Source: Allomyces macrogynus ATCC 38327 (taxonomy: Eukaryota > Blastocladiomycota > Blastocladiomycetes > Blastocladiales > Blastocladiaceae). Taken from it: a DNA stretch of 64,000 nucleotides. Shown in pieces: positions 10,063-19,900 of the stretch (the first letter of the stretch is position 1; each line of letters starts with the position of its first letter). Under the pieces are notes generated by a model. It had not been told where the DNA came from, made no database searches, and worked only from the letters and a program-made list of their open reading frames with translations. The stretch spans positions 1,115,585 to 1,179,584 of the forward strand of contig GG745328.1 in assembly GCA_000151295.1 (NCBI GenBank). The letters run 5' to 3'. The translations under genes and the position numbers were made by a program.

Positions 10063-11707
10063 TCAGCGATGGACAGGCAAGAGCAAGGCACGCGCTTCGA
10101 GCTTGGCGATGCGCCCGTGCTCCAAGAGCTGCTGCCGAATCAGCGCGATCCGTTCGCGATCCAGGTAAATGAACCGGCCTAGTTGAGTGCGGTGATGTTA
10201 GGTGAGATGACGCGGCAACCAAAACGACAGCAAGACAGGCAAAGCTGCCTGTACCTTGGTCGTCAAACTGGCCAAACCACTTTTCCTCTTCGAGCTTGTC
10301 CTCGACAAACACCTGCAGCTCGTCGAGCCGCACGTCGAGTTCCTTGGCAGCCACTTCGAGGTCAACGACGCACCGGTCCTGCAAAACAAACATTCCAGTC
10401 AGCGCCGGTTGTCGTCAACAGCGGGAGCGAGACGGACGCGTCGTCAGTTTAGCGCACCCTGATGTACTGCTCTGCCACGTCCTCAATGTCGTAGACGCTC
10501 TGCTTCTGAGCCTCTTCGAGTTCCTTCCAGGCAAGCTCACGCTCGCGCCGCTTTTGCTCGGCCATTAGCTCCTTGACCCTGCGCGCCTCCTACGAATGCG
10601 GCAAATTTGAAATGAGTCGCGTGCACACGAGCTCAGTGAGAGAACGAATGAAGCCGTACTTCCTCCTGTTGCAGCTCTTCTTGCTCGGCCGCACGGCGCG
10701 CGCGGTCCTCGGCCTGCGCAGCGCGACGCTTCTCGCGCTCCTCGAAATACGCGACCTCCCACTACCCGCACAAACCATGTGCGTAAATTCGTGCTCTTGA
10801 AGAAAGCTGGAACAAAAAAAATGACGACGCACCTCGCGATGCCGCCGCATGTTTTCACGCATCTCGTTACTGCGCGCCTTCTTCTTGCCGAGACGCCGGG
10901 GTTGGTGGAGCACGCCGTCGCCTAGCCGCGAAATAAACGTGAGCTCCGAGTTGGATGCATCAGTGCATGCTGCGACAATGGCAACTGACCTGCTTCTTGT
11001 GCGTCGAGTCGCGCGAGTTGTTCGGCACGCGAAGCCTCCAATCGCGCCTGCGCGCTCGACCCAGCAACGGGAGGGGCATCGGGAGGGGTGTCTGGAGCGT
11101 TTTCGGGCTCGTCGTGATGCGCAATTATGGGGGCGGCCGGTTCCGGCTCCAATACCGTCGCTTGGTCGAGATGATTGCGCGCGGAAACAGCAGCGGGTTC
11201 GGCGTTCTCCTGCGGGAGAGGTTCAGCAGCGGAGTTCTCGACACTCTCCACTGGTTCTTGTTCGAGCAGCGGTGTAGTTGCGGCTGCGGGCAGCGAGTCG
11301 GCGGGTTGAGGGGCCTCGGGTTGGAGGTTGACGGGCCGTGTATCAGCGAGCAGCGCGTTGGCGAGTGGCGGAACGGCAGAGTGCGGAGCAATCGCCTGCA
11401 AGTCTTCAGATTGCGAAGCGGGACGCTGCGGAACAGCGGGTTCGCCGGCCAGGGGGACGTCGAGCGGCTGCACCGACGTTGATTCCGAGTGGATCTCGCG
11501 CTGAATCAGAACAGGGCCCGAATCCACCGGGCCACGGTGCAGAGGCTCCGGCGCTGTCGACACAGGAACGGCAGGTAAAGGAATGGTCGTGGTCGGCTTG
11601 GGGGTCATGAACGTGTAAACGAGCCATGTTGCCAGGCCCAAAAACGGCGTGATCAAAATGGCCCAGTCGATCCATTCCAGGTCGTCAAAGTCGAAATCGA
11701 ACTCCAT
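10063..11707 (-). CDS. DDRGK1: DDRGK domain-containing protein 1 (UFBP1), Ufm1 pathway
   Basis: Exons join cleanly from the ATG at 11707. MEFDFDFDDLEWIDW leads into a single N-terminal membrane helix (AILITPFLGLATWLVYTF), then a ~200-residue Pro/Ala/Glu linker, a charged coiled coil (RRLGKKKARSNEMREN, VAYFEEREKRRAAQAEDRAR, ELMAEQKRRERELAWKE), and the C-terminal winged-helix/PCI-like DDRGK domain (VEDKLEEEKWFGQFDDQGR, FIYLDRERIALIRQQLLEH). The eponymous DDRG is DDQG here. DDRGK1 sits on the ER surface and, with UFL1, forms the E3 that attaches UFM1 to ribosomal protein RPL26 and other targets. The TGA is at 10063-10065, and an AATAAA-type motif overlaps the 3' end. It is divergent from the TBC gene across ~510 bp. 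Confidence 0.85.
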
Positions 11708-12216
11708 GGTTGACAGATTGCAAGGGCTGAGGGGTTGGTCGTTGGCGATGGAAATGTCGCACGATATTTTGGATGTGCTCGTGCCTGCATTGGAGGAGAT
11801 ACAAGAAACGGCTCGCCATCATTGAGGTCACGCTCCAATGACTTGGAAAATGACCAAGATGCATTTGAGTGCAAAGCGTTGGTGCTTCGCATTTCGTTCA
11901 TTTCATTTCCTTCCTGATATGAACTGCTCCGCATCTTGGCCACATATAAATCGAGACATTCTGCAACTGCAACACGACGATCAAGAAGCCAATTGACGGC
12001 CACGGCCGCCCCGCGTTCACATTCAAGTGCAGCCAAGGCCAGGCCGACCGGAAAATCAATCGGGCTTGCCGTGCCGGGCAGGCCGACACGGATCATTGTG
12101 GCCACTGATACTCGCGGCCGCACGAAGACTTGCGAGCGCCAATCTCGCCGAATTTATGACAGCACTGGCGACTGGAAAAGAAATTGCCAGTTCCAGGCGC
12201 CGTTTCCCTTCAAGTC
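11708..12216. promoter_or_regulatory. Divergent promoter region DDRGK1 / TBC1D13
   Basis: Spacer of 509 bp between the start codons of two oppositely transcribed genes. A CATATAAAT motif lies near 11941-11949. A minus-strand open frame crosses part of it but matches nothing I recognise and overlaps the DDRGK1 start, so I did not call a gene. Confidence 0.45.
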
Positions 12217-14296
12217 ATGTCTGACTTTCGAGCGCGGTATTTGTCGCGTCGGCAAGGTGCAAACAATCTGCTGCACGATGCTGACCACAATGTCATGTCG
12301 TCGGCAGGGTCGCGCTATTCGAGCACCTCCTGGACCCAAAGTCGCACGCTGTGCTCGACTTTGAGCGCATCCGACGATTATGCTACCACGGCATCCCCGA
12401 ATCGGGAAATATAAGGCAGTTATCATGGAAGGTTCGCATCTCTGTCGTCGATCGCTAGGTGAGAATGGAGGGCGGCCGTTGCAGCCGTTGGTCGCTCATT
12501 GTTTTGACGCCAGGATCAAGCTGCTGCTCAATTTCATTCCTAGCGACACGTCCTCGTGGAAATCTATTGTCGCGGCCAAGCGATTCATTTACCACGGTTT
12601 TGTGCGCGATTTCTGCGACGTCCGGCCGACTGTCGAGTACGACGATACCTCGTCCGTCGAGGACCCAACAGTCAACAGCGTGTGTACGCGCTCAGATTGT
12701 GCCGCGAATTGCCGTGGAAGCGATGTGTGTTGACGAGTTTAGCACTGTCCACCTCGAAATGTAGGACCCGCTCTCGTCACCGTCAAGCAGCGAGTCCATG
12801 TCGCCGGGTGCGCGCGTGACGGACTTTGACCCAGCGCTCCTCGATGCGATTGACAAGGACGTGCGACGCACGCTGCCTTCGCTGTAAGTGGGCCGCTCGT
12901 TGTGCCGACAACGATGTCGAAACTAACTGACCGTGCTTCTCCACCCGAACCCTCTCGCCAGATCCTTCTTCCACAGCCAAGTCCTGGAGGCACCCCATAC
13001 CGGGCTGCCACCACGACGACTCTTTTTGCGGTGCACGAGCTCCTACGACCAAAACTTCCACGCCGTCGAGCGGCTGCTCTACATTTTCGCCAAGCTCAAC
13101 CCGGGCATCCAGTATGTGCAGGGCATGTCGTTTGTCGTGTTCCCGGTCTTTTATCTGCTCGCCAACGACAATGACCTCGACGGAAAACGTACGTTTTTTA
13201 CCTGCAATTCGCGTCCACCAAACGGTGCACCACTGATCCAAACAACACGATTTACCTAGTCAACGCCGAAGCCGACGCCTTTTTCCTCTTCCACGAAATC
13301 CTGAGCGAGTACCGCGACCTCTTCATCGAGTCCATGGACACGGACGCGACCGGGATCAACTCGGCGCTCGCCTCGCTGCGCGACCGCGTCACCTACCTTG
13401 ACCCGGACCTCGCACACGACATGGAAACCAAGGGCATTACGCCGGCCTTTTTCGCATTCCGGTGGCTCACGTGCCTGTGCGCACAGGAATTCGACCTCCC
13501 CGACCTCCTGCGGTTCTGGGACTCGGTCTTCGCCGACCGGCAGGCCGCACGCAACCGCGGCGCCAACGAGGCCGAAACCGCACGGCCTGACCCGGTCGCT
13601 GACGCCCTCGTCGCTGCCACGTCCGGTAATCTCGCGCGGGACTTGAACGAGGATATTGTGCACGTCGATCGCCGCGGTTTGTTCGTCACGGATTTTCTCG
13701 CGGGACTCTTGACGGCGCGCCGTGTGGCACTGCTGGCGATGCCATTTGACGAGGCGTTGCAGCTCCTGCAGCGGCGGCACTCGGACGTGTTTGATGCGGC
13801 ATTGCGCGCGGCGTATCGGTTCGCCGCGGTCGGGGACGACGTGCCCGTATCCCCGCCGCCACCTCACGCGCACGGTGTCGTGGCCGCGTACTCGGGCGCG
13901 GCAATTGAGGCCGCGGTCGCTGGGTGGACTGCCGTTTGGAAACGGGTCGGGAGCGTGGCGACGAGTGCGGCCGGGTCCGAGGTTGACGGGGACGAGCATG
14001 GCGGTGAGCATGACCAAGTACGCGAATCGACGGTGCGCGCGCCGCCGCCGTTGCGCGGGCATACGCGGTCGCAGAGCGAGTCACCGCCCGTCGAGGCTGT
14101 TCCGCCGACGGCGACGTCGACGGCGCGTGGGCATGGGCGGCATTCGAGTCTCGGGTCGATGGGTGGGATGATGTGGAATCGGCTCAAGAACGTGCGGTCA
14201 TCGATCACGACGATTCCAGCGTCGCCGACGCTGGATGCGGTGGCGGGGCCCGCGGGCGCGGGCGGGGGTGTGTCGTTGCCGGCGCCTGAGGTGTAG
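12217..14296 (+). CDS. TBC1D13: TBC1D13-type Rab GTPase-activating protein
   Basis: The ATG at 12217 starts MSDFRAR. After a ~70-nt intron the next exon gives VALFEHLLDPKSHAVL and the TBC-typical GIPESGNIRQLSWK. Later exons supply LLLNFIPSDTSSWKSI, the arginine-finger motif IDKDVRRTLP (IxxDxxR), the glutamine finger in IQYVQGMSF (YxQ), and FFAFRWLTCLCAQEFDLPDLLRFWDSVFA. These are the dual catalytic fingers of TBC domains, which accelerate GTP hydrolysis on Rab proteins. The split between IxxDxxR and YxQ, plus the order of blocks, fits TBC1D13 (a Rab35 GAP in mammals). The C-terminus has a ~150-residue Ser/Pro/His-rich tail absent from the animal protein. One junction (near 12428-12515) does not phase perfectly with the obvious splice sites. 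The stop is TAG at 14294. Confidence 0.85.
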
Positions 14297-14385
14297 GAGC
14301 TGGGGGATGAGTGGAGAACGCGTGGTCAGGTGCGCAGGGAGGGAAACATTTCGAATAGACAATTGAACAAATCATGCTGGTTGTT

Positions 14386-15950
14386 TCACTCGGTTCGCCT
14401 GCGCTTGCGGTCGCGCAGGTCGGCAAAGAACGAGTCAATGTCGTCTTTGGTCACGACGCGACCCTGCTCGGCAAAGGTTCGCAGGTAGTCTTTGAGGTTG
14501 GCACTGAACACGGAGGAAAAGAGGTGTCAGCGGCTGTTTTTGGCCTCGAAGCCATCGAGCACCTCGTACCTCAACGTGGCCATGGCGAGCACGCCCTCGT
14601 TGGCCTTGACGCGGTCCACTGACGCGAGCATCTCCATGCCTGACTCATAGAGCGGCTTGGCCGCTTCCTCGTCCTCCTCGGGCCGGTGCACTTCCTCTTC
14701 GACGAGCAGGTACGGCATTTTCTGGCTCTTGACGAACTCGGTGCACTATTCGGGGGGCGAACGGTCAGCCATCCATTCACGGATTACCAAATTCACGAAA
14801 GTCCGCACCTTGGCGCACTGGCACATCCGCTTCCTCCACTCGTCGGGCAAGTAGAGCGGCCGCGACACGTCGCTCGTCGACATTGCGGCGGGCGAGTTGT
14901 GACCGCTCAAGGAAATCAGAATCGTTGCAGGACCGGCAGCCGTCGCGGGACAGGGGGCCGTTGCGAGACCGGCAGCTGTCGTGGCACCCGTTGTTGTGCC
15001 GGTAGCAGGGGCACCAACTGGTGTCATGTTGGTGGTCGCGACGTCGGCAGCCGGAGCGCTGATTGGTGTCACGTTGGTTGTCACGACGTTGACCGTGGAG
15101 CTGCGCACCAAGTCGAGCGGCGCGAGCCGCGCGAGGAATGTATGGTCACGCACACATCCTTGGCAAATCAAGTCGGAGAACGCGTCGACATCGGGCATCT
15201 AGGAAGAGCGTCATCAATAATCGAAAACACTTGCGGGAGCCGATAGGCCAGGAACACACACCTTGGGCAGGCAGCGATCGTGGAACCTACCGGCAAAGAG
15301 CACGACCACCAGCAGATTCACGGTTAGGTCACGCTCCACTACGAGAACGTTCTCCACCCAAAAAATAAAAATAAAAATAAAATAAGCAAAAAACATTAAA
15401 ATAATTTAAAAAATAAAAATACACGCACCAATCCTGGCACACCACACACTGATACATGACGCCCTGCTCCTGGTCCGGGTCGTACTCGGCGTCGCACAAG
15501 CAGTACCGCCGCTCGAAGTTGTGGTTGTAGCGGTTCTCCTCATTGATGTGCCCAATCAGCTTGGGCTGCAGCGTGCACTTGCGGGGCAATCGCGCCGTGC
15601 CGCAATCGCAACGGAAATCGCGCTTGACAAAGAGCTCGGCAATCTCGTGGCTACCGTGGCACTATGATACCATTGACCGCGATGAGTACGGACGGATTTC
15701 GGACGCGATCACGCCCTCGCGTCGTAAAACACACCATGATGTGGCACGAGTAGCACACCCCGGCCGGGTCGGTGCCGGGCGGCGTGCACGTCAGGCACGC
15801 GTAAACTTGCTGGCTGATGTAGCCCTTGTCGAACCAGCAACAATCGGTCTTGCCCGAAAACACCTTGGCGGCTTCGCGTTCTTGTTCGAGCTCGCGCTCG
15901 AGCACGTCGACGGCCGTGACCGTATCGTCGTTGGTGGTCGTCGGGTCCAT
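14386..15950 (-). CDS. UBR7: UBR7-type protein: UBR box plus PHD finger
   Basis: It starts at 15950 (MDPTTTNDDTVTAV). A UBR zinc box follows (CLTCTPPGTDPAGVCYSC, then CHGSHEIAELFVKRDFRCDC across an intron), then a PHD finger (YCLCDAEYDPDQEQGVMYQC, VCQDW, FHDRCLPK, LICQGC). The C-terminus ends with ANLKDYLRTFAEQGRVVTKD and a basic KRRRTE tail. UBR7 is a putative E3 ligase linked to histone H2B ubiquitination and N-degron-type recognition; it lacks the RING of other UBR proteins. An apparent in-frame stop near 14525 disappears when the GTACGAG...TTCAG intron upstream of ANLKDYL is removed. One intron (about 15283-15428) is unusually AT-rich. Confidence 0.85.
15356..15421. repeat. AT-rich low-complexity block inside a UBR7 intron
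   Basis: About 65 nt made almost only of A and T in plus orientation (AAAATAAAAATAAAATAAG-like). It lies in the intron that splits the PHD finger and contrasts strongly with the GC-rich surroundings. Confidence 0.8.
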
Positions 15951-16340
15951 AATCTCTCAATTTTCTGGTCGTATTTGGCCCGGCGAGTTAAGTGCGGGAA
16001 GTCAGTTGCTGTTGGAGACTTGATTCTGGCAAGAAGGGCGGGATCGCGGCGGCGGACGACGGTTGATAACGGGAGCGCTCAAGTCTGCAAGAGCGATGCT
16101 GTGAGTCAACAGTTCCACGCCTGGTCCCGTCGCACCAACACTGCGAACCAAATGATTGCGAGTCGCCGACGAGGCGCGTCGGAACATGATCGCGCTCAAG
16201 GTGAAAATCGGCCCTCTCGTCCTCTCCGCTGTCCATCAGTTTTCGCCGACGAACATGTGCTGGTGCCCCCGTCTGTCAAACGAGAAAGCATAAAAGGTAT
16301 ATTTTGCAGTATGGGACGGTGCGCTGAAGAAGCAGAATTT
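15951..16340. other. Spacer upstream of UBR7
   Basis: About 390 bp between the CREST-hydrolase stop and the UBR7 start, both genes being on the minus strand. It should hold the UBR7 promoter and the 3' UTR of its neighbour. No gene or clear motif was seen. A long plus-strand open frame crossing here is antisense to both genes. Confidence 0.4.
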
Positions 16341-17518
16341 CTACACCGCGGCCGGCAGGCACGACGGCAACGGATGGTAGCGACGGTGAACAAGGATGGT
16401 TTCTTCGAGGCCGAAATAGAGCGAGAGCCCGCCAAACAGATGCCACCTAAGTTGAGAACGCGTCAGTATCTGCCAATGGTTCCGTCGCACGAATGCGGAC
16501 GAACGTACAGTGGGTGCAACGGAGCAATCTTCTTGCGGTCGAGCAAAAAGCACGCGATCCCGGCCAGCCCAAATGCGAGCGCCAGGTACTCGTCAAGGTC
16601 GAGGCTTGCCGCGAAGTTGAGCGGAAACACACCGGCCATGAGCAACAATGCTGGCTTGGCCGTTGCCTCCCACGTCCACAGAAACGCGCCCGCTGTTGCT
16701 GCCGTGACCACACCAGCGGCCCATACGGGGTCAATGTGCGGCACGTGGTGGTGCAGGGCCGCCAGCCATCGTCCCGCAGTAGCGACGGTTGCCGGTAAGG
16801 ACGATGCGGTTCGTGACGGCGCTGAGGCGAGCAGGGTCGATCCGGTCGACGCGTGGATGGACGCGGGCGTAGCTGCGGGAAGCGGGGCCAGCCAAGTCGT
16901 GACGGGCCCGAGCACGACGCGTTCGATCCACTGTTGGACGGATTCGACGACTTCAGTGCCAGTCGTTGGTGGCGGAGAGAGCGCGGCGCCGTGCGCGTGC
17001 TTGGCGCCGGCCCAGACGAGCGCCATGGTGTGCACGTAGAATGCCGTCACGGCAACGCAAGCGTCGCACGTTGAGAGCACGCGCACGAGCGTTGCGTGGT
17101 AGAGCGTCGAGGCAATCGCGGCGAGCACCGACAGGGCAATGGCGAGTTCGGTCATAACCGGAAACCGCGCCCAATGCGGTGCGACCGCATGGTCGACCGG
17201 CAGATGCGCGCTTGCGGTCGCTGGCCACTCGCACTCGACGGGGTCATAGCGGTGCGTGTAGTAGAGAAGCAGTGGCAGGGCAAAGAAGAGCGACGTGATC
17301 GTGCAGTAGAATTCGGCGACGCGTGGGTGCGTCGCGTACTTGACCTCGAGCGTCGTGACAGTTGCCGGCGCGAGCAGACGCTCGCGGAGCGACTTTGGCG
17401 TAGAGTCGGGCGTCGCAGTCGTCCTTGCTTTCGCAGCGTCCGGATCTTTGCTTGTTGGACTGGACGTGGATGAAGCTGAGCTGCCAGGCGGGCAGGGACA
17501 GGCCGACAACTTGGGCAT
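16341..17518 (-). CDS. CREST-family seven-helix hydrolase (alkaline-ceramidase-like)
   Basis: Two exons (17518-16509, 16446-16341) give 371 residues. After a Ser/Pro-rich N-terminus come several hydrophobic helices (AEFYCTITSLFFALPLLLYY, ELAIALSVLAAIASTLYHAT). The three CREST signatures are visible: Ser...His in ASTLYHATL, Asp in LSTCDACVAV, and a C-terminal HxxxH, HPLWH, encoded across the intron. In CREST proteins (alkaline ceramidases, PAQR receptors, PER1) these residues coordinate zinc for amide hydrolysis. A ~60-residue Pro/Thr insert between helices is unusual. The start at 17518 (MPKLSACPC) is preferred over an upstream in-frame ATG at 17752 because the extension is compositionally unlike protein. 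It is divergent from the methyltransferase. Confidence 0.65.
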
Positions 17519-17858
17519 GGTGAAGTTGTGAGCGGCGCGTCGAGCAATCTTGTCACTTGGTTGGGTGGATTGCGCTGGATACGGGCTGCCGCGGTCGGCG
17601 ACAAAGACTTGGACAGTGGAGACGACGGGGTTTCCAGGACGGCGAGGAGAGGAGCGTGGTGGATGGCGAGAAAACAAATGGAGGAGCTGGGCCAGGTTGA
17701 TGGTCGCCGTGGCGCTGGTCGGCGCGAGTCGCGACGACGAGAATGGCGACAACCGAAAGTGGGCGGAAATGCTCGAAAGGGGGCGAAGGAGAGCGAAAGT
17801 TGACCGTAACTGCGCTCACCAAACCACCACCCCGGCGCCAAACAGGCCAACCGCCGAC
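17519..17858. promoter_or_regulatory. Divergent promoter region, CREST hydrolase / methyltransferase
   Basis: A 340-bp spacer between two divergent start codons. It is GC-rich and open in several frames. No TATA-like or repeated motif stood out. Confidence 0.4.
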
Positions 17859-18611
17859 ATGGCCGCGCCATACTCGCTCCACGTCGGAGCGCACTCGCTG
17901 CAAATCGCCGAGCTCACCGACACGCACCACCACGGCACTACCGTTTGGCCCGCGGGCGAAACGGTCTGCTTCTACTTTCGCGACCTTGCCGCCAAATCCA
18001 CCAACGGTCTCACCGGCAGGCGCGTTCTCGAGCTCGGGTCCGGCACGGGGATCTTGGCTATCTACTTGGCCCTCCTCGGCGCCGCCGTTGTCGCCACCGA
18101 CCAGGACGTCCCCGTCATTCTCGACAATCTGCGCGCCAAAGTCGACCATAACCGCCCAAATGCTCTGACGGGCACAGGAGCAACAAGTTACGATATCGTC
18201 GTTGCTGCGCACAATTGGGAAACTGCTCCGAGTGCGGCTCTCTGCCGGCTCGCCCGCTTACCGGCCTCCTCGTGGGCATCTGGCATCAACGACCTGTCGA
18301 CGACAGGCTCGCCACCCATGCCGTGGGATTATATCATTGCTGCCAAATGTATTTATACCCTGGAACCGCTGCCGCTCCTGCTGCAGAGCATCGACTGCTT
18401 GGTCGGTTCGTGACCCTCCAAAACGGTCGTCTTGGTCATGGAACGGCGCGATCCGCTCCTGTCGACCCAGTTTGTTGAGCAGAGCAAAGCACTCGATTTT
18501 ATCGTGACCAAGGTGGCGCGGTCCAAGCTCAACAAGGACGTCGCACACGAGTCGATGGAAGTGTACAAACTGGCGAGCCGTGCTGGGAAACGCACCGTCA
18601 TGACGATCTGA
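17859..18611 (+). CDS. METTL21-like protein methyltransferase, interrupted by an in-frame TGA
   Basis: The frame runs from ATG 17859 (MAAPYSLHVGAHSLQIAEL) through WPAGETVCFYF, the SAM-binding motif I VLELGSGTGIL, and the acidic post-I loop VVATDQDVPV. Then come PWDYIIAAKCIYTLEPLPLL and, after an in-frame TGA at 18411-18413, TVVLVMERRDPLLSTQFVEQ to a TGA at 18609. Both halves are in the same frame and no AG acceptor lies between them, so splicing cannot remove the stop. METTL21-type enzymes trimethylate lysines on chaperones and elongation factors. Their DxxY motif (normally DCxY) reads KCIY here, a loss of the conserved acidic residue. Either the gene is decaying, the TGA is a sequencing error, or there is readthrough. 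Family confidence is high; activity is doubtful. Confidence 0.65.
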
Positions 18612-18735
18612 ATGTCCAGCGAGTTGCAAATCATACAATTGCCGGGCGTGAAGACGACTGTTGAGTTGGCAAGAGACGATTTCTATGTACAATCAGAGGG
18701 AATCCGCCCAGCACACCCATACGTGACTCACTCGC

Positions 18736-19372
18736 TCATTCGAAATCCTGGTCGTCAGCCGGGTTGTGGGCCGCCACAAACTTGCCCTTGCGCTTGCCCA
18801 TCCACGTCTCCGTGACAACGCGCTTTGTCCTGTTCTTCACGTAGATGGGTGTCGGGTTGTGCTGCTCGGCCAGCGCGACCAGGACCTTGGCGCGCGCTTC
18901 TTGCTCCTTGGCCTTGTAGGCGTGCATCTTGGATTTCTTGGTCAACCTGCGCGCCTCGAGCAGCGACTGCATGCGGTAGTAGGCCAGGTTCTTGTCTGCG
19001 CGCGCCTCGGCGTCGCGTTGTGCGTCCTCGTCAAACGTTTCTGGGTGGAGAGATGCGCCGCGTTAGCGTTGGTGCCGTCGAGAGTTGTTGGACGGACCAA
19101 ATGGACTTACCCAAGACGCCCTCCTCGGACACGGGCAGCACGGCGCCCGACCGCGAAACGAGCGGCACCAACTTGGGGCCGCCCGTGAGCCCTTGGTCGG
19201 CGCGATCCTTGCGGTGGTTCTTCTTGATGCGGTCCTTGACCTTGCCTATGCCCTTTTTCACGACGGGGATCTTGAACGAGGGCGCGGCAATGGACGCGGC
19301 GGCGGCCGATCCGCTCGCCTTGGCGGGCTTGAGCTGCGCAGCGAGCTGCTGCTTGAGGAGTTTTTCGGACAT
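18736..19372 (-). CDS. Small basic protein, family not recognised
   Basis: Two exons (19372-19111, 19040-18736) join in phase through a GTAAGT donor to give about 188 residues. The N-terminus MSEKLLKQQLAAQL precedes an Ala-rich stretch and a strongly basic patch (KKGIGKVKDRIKKNHRKDRA). Exon 2 is helical and basic (ARRLTKKSKMHAYKAKEQEA) and ends with a well-formed segment NPTPIYVKNRTKRVVTETWM followed by GKRKGKF. Composition and basic clusters suggest a nucleolar or ribosome-associated protein, but I could not match it to a named family. It is divergent from the ABCD transporter. Confidence is high that it is coding and low on function. Confidence 0.6.
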
Positions 19373-19900
19373 GGTTTGAGGGCCGAGTGCCCGGAGTGGA
19401 TGCAGCACAGGTGGTAACCGCCGCGATGGCGCTGATGCTTCTTGGGCTCGTCACTGTCGTGCACCTCGTGCTCGTACACGACACCGGCGTGATCACACGA
19501 TGGCAAGGCGGCGACTGCGCGGCGATCATGCCGATGCACGTGGGGTGTTGCTGGGAGCGTCGTCCACGTCACCGTGATGTCAAGCGCTCCCCCGTGCGGC
19601 GAAAGCGACTTGTGTTTCACATGGCCCACTTTCGCCCCCAAGGCAGCCGACGGGACACACAGCGAGACGCGTTGGGCCCAATTTTCACCACCTCTTGGTC
19701 GTCGCTGCGCCTGTCGTGGTCGCCGCTCAAGTGGCCGACGTCCCACTGTGGCGACCCCGCAATCGACCACAGCAGCGGTCGGCATCTCCGCACCACACGC
19801 TGCAACGATCGGGAACGAACAACGCTCCAACGACCCCGCCAGCCAGCAGCTACACGTCGACGTGCCCGTGGATCACGCTCGCCCGACCATCCCTGCCGCC
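19373..19900. promoter_or_regulatory. Divergent promoter region upstream of ABCD transporter
   Basis: A 528-bp spacer. Both strands have overlapping open frames here (plus from ~19387 with a hydrophobic N-terminus; minus to ~19830). None is recognisable and they overlap each other, so no gene is called. An extra 5' exon for either neighbour cannot be excluded. Confidence 0.35.

Noticed and set aside
11653..12123. 156-codon minus-strand open frame upstream of DDRGK1
   Set aside because: It overlaps the DDRGK1 start and the divergent promoter and matches no family; insufficient support for a gene.
14500..14600. In-frame TGA near the end of UBR7
   Set aside because: A canonical intron (donor GTACGAG, acceptor GTTCAG) removes the stop and joins MATL to SANLKDYL in the correct phase, so there is no lesion.
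15543..17039. 498-codon plus-strand open frame
   Set aside because: It is antisense to UBR7 and the CREST hydrolase, has Arg/Ser-biased composition and crosses real splice sites; a GC-rich shadow frame.
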